Shown: positions 6,513 through 8,704 of the stretch, piece by piece
Layout: each line of letters starts with the position of its first letter
How positions within the stretch are numbered: position 1 is the first letter of the stretch
Assembly (NCBI GenBank): GCA_947625445.1
Contig: CANQOM010000063.1
Location: forward strand, 1-8,704
Direction of reading: 5' to 3'
Source of the DNA: Candidatus Gastranaerophilales bacterium
GTDB lineage: Bacteria; Cyanobacteriota; Vampirovibrionia; Gastranaerophilales; Gastranaerophilaceae
DNA: 8,704 nucleotides
Position numbers and translations under genes: made by a program
Notes under the pieces: model-generated
Seen by the model: only the letters and a program-made list of their open reading frames with translations
What the model was told of the DNA's origin: nothing
Database searches by the model: none

Positions 6513-7944
6513 TTTAAAAAGAACATTAAATTTAAAAGATTCTATATCGGTAGTAGTAGGCTCTATGATAGGGTGCGGTATTTTTATAGTGTCTGCCGAT
6601 ATATTAAGACAAGTTGAAAATGCCTGGTTTTTATTATTAGTATGGTTTATTGCCGGAATATTTTCTCTTTTTGGCGCAATAGCGTATATAGAACCGGTAT
6701 TGAATATAAAAGAAAACGGCGGTCAATATATATTTTTGAAAAAAATGTTTAATGATTTAGTTGCTTTTTTATATGGTTGGTCGCTTTTACTTGTAATTCA
6801 AACGGCTACTATAGGGGCGGTTTGTATTGCGGTCGGGAAATTTTTAGGAATACTTTTTCCTCAAATAAGTTCGGAAAATTATTTATTTAATTTCACTTAT
6901 CTTAAACTTTCAACACAACAATTATGTGCATTAGTTTTATGTATTGCATTGTCGTATATAAATTCACGGGGTATAAAGTATGGAGTAATTACTCAGAATA
7001 TTTTTACATTAACAAAAGTACTCTCAATAGTAGGAGTTATAGTTTTTGGAATATTTTTAGGTTGTAATTATGAAGTAATATCTGCGAATTTTATAAATAC
7101 TTTAAATTTAAATGATTTTTCAATAAATACAATGGGTATAATTTCGGCAGCTACAGTCGGAGCAATATTCGCAATGGTAACGTGGAATAATATAACTTTC
7201 ATATCGGGCGAAGTAAAAGACAGTGAAAAGAATGTTCCTTTGGCGTTATTTTGGGGTGTTATAACTGTAATGGTTTTATATCTGCTAATTAATATGCTAT
7301 ATGTATTTTCAATTCCTGTAGAACAGATAAAAACTGCTCCCGAAGATGTAGTTGCGGTAGTATTAATGCAAAATATAACAGGTGAAGCAGGAAAGATTAT
7401 TATTGCTATAATCATCATGATATCAGCTGCTGGCAGTGCTAACGGTTTAATAATGACAGGGGCCAGAGTATATTATCAAATGGCAAAAGATAAGTTATTA
7501 TTCAGAAATTTGGCAGTAATTAATAAACAAACAAAAGTTCCTGTAAATTCTTTAATTTTGCAATGTTTGTGGTCGTGTTTTTTAATAGTATTTTGTGGAA
7601 ATTACAGTGAATTATTAGACTATGTTATATATGCAGCACTAATATTTTATGTGTTAACCGCAATAGGGATATTTGTATACAGAGTAAAATATAAAGAAAG
7701 TCTTCAAAAAAAAGTAAATTCTGTATTTGCAGTATTATTCATTGTTATGGGTAGTTTTATAATATATTCCATAACTGTTCATAAGTTTATAAATTCAATG
7801 AAAACAATATTAATCATTGCAACAGGAATACCCATATATATAGTGTGGAATAAATACAGAAAACGGAGTACTTGTATAAAAGATAAAAAAAATGTATCAT
7901 ATACACATGAACTAAGTGAAGAGGTTAGTAATGATAATAGATGA
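6502..7944 (+). CDS. APC-superfamily amino-acid permease (LAT-like)
   Basis: This 480-residue, 12-segment permease of the amino acid-polyamine-organocation superfamily probably moves an amino acid across the inner membrane, by uptake or exchange. Seen: the helix-1 substrate motif VVGSMIGCGIF (18-28), the loop motif ENGGQYIFL (71-79) followed by LVAFLYGW, and the WNNITFISGEVKDSEKN motif (228-244), which is typical of the prokaryotic members close to the eukaryotic LAT group. The final segment carries an unusual hydrophilic tail of about 25 residues rich in K, S and E. Its ATG lies inside the end of the AGCS gene (11-base overlap, different frame) and has only AAAG directly ahead, so translation probably depends on the upstream gene. 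Its own end overlaps pilT by 14 bases. The substrate cannot be read from sequence; two different amino-acid carriers side by side suggest feeding on amino acids. Confidence 0.92.
   Translation: MDNDLKRTLNLKDSISVVVGSMIGCGIFIVSADILRQVENAWFLLLVWFIAGIFSLFGAIAYIEPVLNIKENGGQYIFLKKMFNDLVAFLYGWSLLLVIQTATIGAVCIAVGKFLGILFPQISSENYLFNFTYLKLSTQQLCALVLCIALSYINSRGIKYGVITQNIFTLTKVLSIVGVIVFGIFLGCNYEVISANFINTLNLNDFSINTMGIISAATVGAIFAMVTWNNITFISGEVKDSEKNVPLALFWGVITVMVLYLLINMLYVFSIPVEQIKTAPEDVVAVVLMQNITGEAGKIIIAIIIMISAAGSANGLIMTGARVYYQMAKDKLLFRNLAVINKQTKVPVNSLILQCLWSCFLIVFCGNYSELLDYVIYAALIFYVLTAIGIFVYRVKYKESLQKKVNSVFAVLFIVMGSFIIYSITVHKFINSMKTILIIATGIPIYIVWNKYRKRSTCIKDKKNVSYTHELSEEVSNDNR
7918..7924 (+). promoter_or_regulatory. 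Ribosome binding site of pilT inside the permease gene
   Basis: GAAGAGG ends six bases before the ATG at 7931. It lies within the last codons of the permease gene and picks out this start, so pilT can be translated both independently and by coupling. Confidence 0.7.
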
Positions 7945-8704
7945 ATTATTAGCAGAAGTAGTAAAATTTAAAGCAAGTGACTTGCACGTATCAGCCGGTC
8001 TTCCGCCGATAATAAGAGTTGACGGTAACCTGTTACGTACAAAACATGAAGTTTTAACACCCTCAATGGTTGAAGATTTATTATTCCCAATGTTAAATAA
8101 TGAACAAAGAAGAACTTTAGAACAACAATGGGAACTTGATATGTCATACGGTATATCAGGGGTAGGACGTTTCAGGGTAAATGTATATAAAAACAGAAAT
8201 ACATATGCTGCTGCATTCAGAACCGTTAATAGTGTAATTCCGTCGTTTGAAACACTGGGCTTGTCTGATGTAGTAAAAAGTATAACAGAAAGACCAAGAG
8301 GACTTATATTGGTAACAGGTCCTACAGGTAGCGGTAAATCAACTACGCTTGCATCTATGATAGACCATATAAACGAAACACGAAATGAACATATTTTGAC
8401 AATTGAAGACCCTGTCGAATTTGTACATAAATCTAAAAAAAGTGTTATTCACCAAAGAGAATTAGGGCAAGATACCAGATCGTTTGCCAATGCATTAAAG
8501 TCAGCATTAAGAGAAGATCCTGATATTATTCTGGTCGGCGAAATGCGTGATATAGAAACAATTAGTTTGGCTATAACGGCAGCAGAAACAGGTCACTTAG
8601 TATTTGGTACATTGCATACATCATCGGCAAGCCAAACTATTGACCGTATAATAGACGTATTCCCCGAAGGTCAGCAAACTCAAATTAGGGTTCAATTAGG
8701 CGGA
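7931..8704 (+). CDS. pilT: Type IV pilus retraction ATPase PilT, 3' end beyond window
   Basis: 258 codons are visible without a stop; full PilT is about 350 residues, so roughly a quarter is missing. PilT is the hexameric cytoplasmic motor that depolymerises type IV pili and drives twitching motility and DNA uptake. Seen: an N-terminal PAS-like domain with SDLHVSAGLPPIIRVDG (16-32), Walker A GPTGSGKST (130-138), the Asp box EDPVEF (159-164), the Walker B region DIILVGEMRD with E204, and the His box GTLHTSS with H229. The GEMRD(I/L)ETI wording is that of PilT rather than PilB, whose usual form is GEIRD. The C-terminal AIRNL-type retraction motif is outside the window, so PilT versus PilU cannot be fully settled. 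It overlaps the permease gene by 14 bases, an unusual setting, since pilT is more often beside other pilus genes. The core resembles cyanobacterial and melainabacterial PilT. Confidence 0.95.
   Translation, partial: MIIDELLAEVVKFKASDLHVSAGLPPIIRVDGNLLRTKHEVLTPSMVEDLLFPMLNNEQRRTLEQQWELDMSYGISGVGRFRVNVYKNRNTYAAAFRTVNSVIPSFETLGLSDVVKSITERPRGLILVTGPTGSGKSTTLASMIDHINETRNEHILTIEDPVEFVHKSKKSVIHQRELGQDTRSFANALKSALREDPDIILVGEMRDIETISLAITAAETGHLVFGTLHTSSASQTIDRIIDVFPEGQQTQIRVQLGG

Noticed and set aside
7068..7418. Minus-strand 116-codon frame
   Set aside because: It is antisense to the APC permease, whose conserved GEVKDSEKN block lies in the same stretch; it is a shadow frame.

Overview
The window is very A+T-rich: short stretches counted by eye run from about 10-25% G+C in the glycosyltransferase genes to about 40% in the conserved core of pilT. 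It uses the standard genetic code and holds six protein genes plus one tRNA at the left edge. The exported enzyme has a Sec signal peptide. The last gene is a type IV pilus retraction ATPase whose core reads like those of Cyanobacteria and the non-photosynthetic Melainabacteria/Gastranaerophilales. With the low G+C, a host-associated Gastranaerophilales-like bacterium is the best guess. This is an inference from motif resemblance, and other low-G+C diderms such as Elusimicrobiota or Brachyspira are not excluded.

Layout, left to right. Positions 1-75 (minus) are tRNA-Leu(CAA), cut at its 3' end by the window edge, with a very good promoter at 93-121. Positions 260-1090 (plus) are a GT11 alpha-1,2-fucosyltransferase-like gene that has lost the usual HxRRxD motif. 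It converges on 1135-3174 (minus), an exported GH13 enzyme resembling trehalose synthase. Positions 3175-3426 are non-coding but hold a rho-independent terminator pointing right, although both flanking genes run left. Positions 3427-4839 (minus) are a multi-pass GT-C-like membrane glycosyltransferase. A 146-base divergent control region follows, with an 11-bp perfect inverted repeat, a second smaller palindrome and a promoter.

From 4986 rightwards runs a tight operon of three overlapping genes: a sodium:alanine symporter family (AGCS) protein (TTG start), an APC-superfamily amino-acid permease (11-base overlap) and pilT (14-base overlap, running off the window). The left half therefore concerns glycans (fucose transfer, alpha-glucan or trehalose-type chemistry at the cell envelope, lipid-linked sugar transfer). 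The right half couples amino-acid uptake to twitching motility in one translationally coupled unit. No mobile element, CRISPR array or clearly new multi-gene system is visible. The best leads are the altered catalytic motifs in the two carbohydrate enzymes, the orphan terminator, and the transporter-pilT operon.
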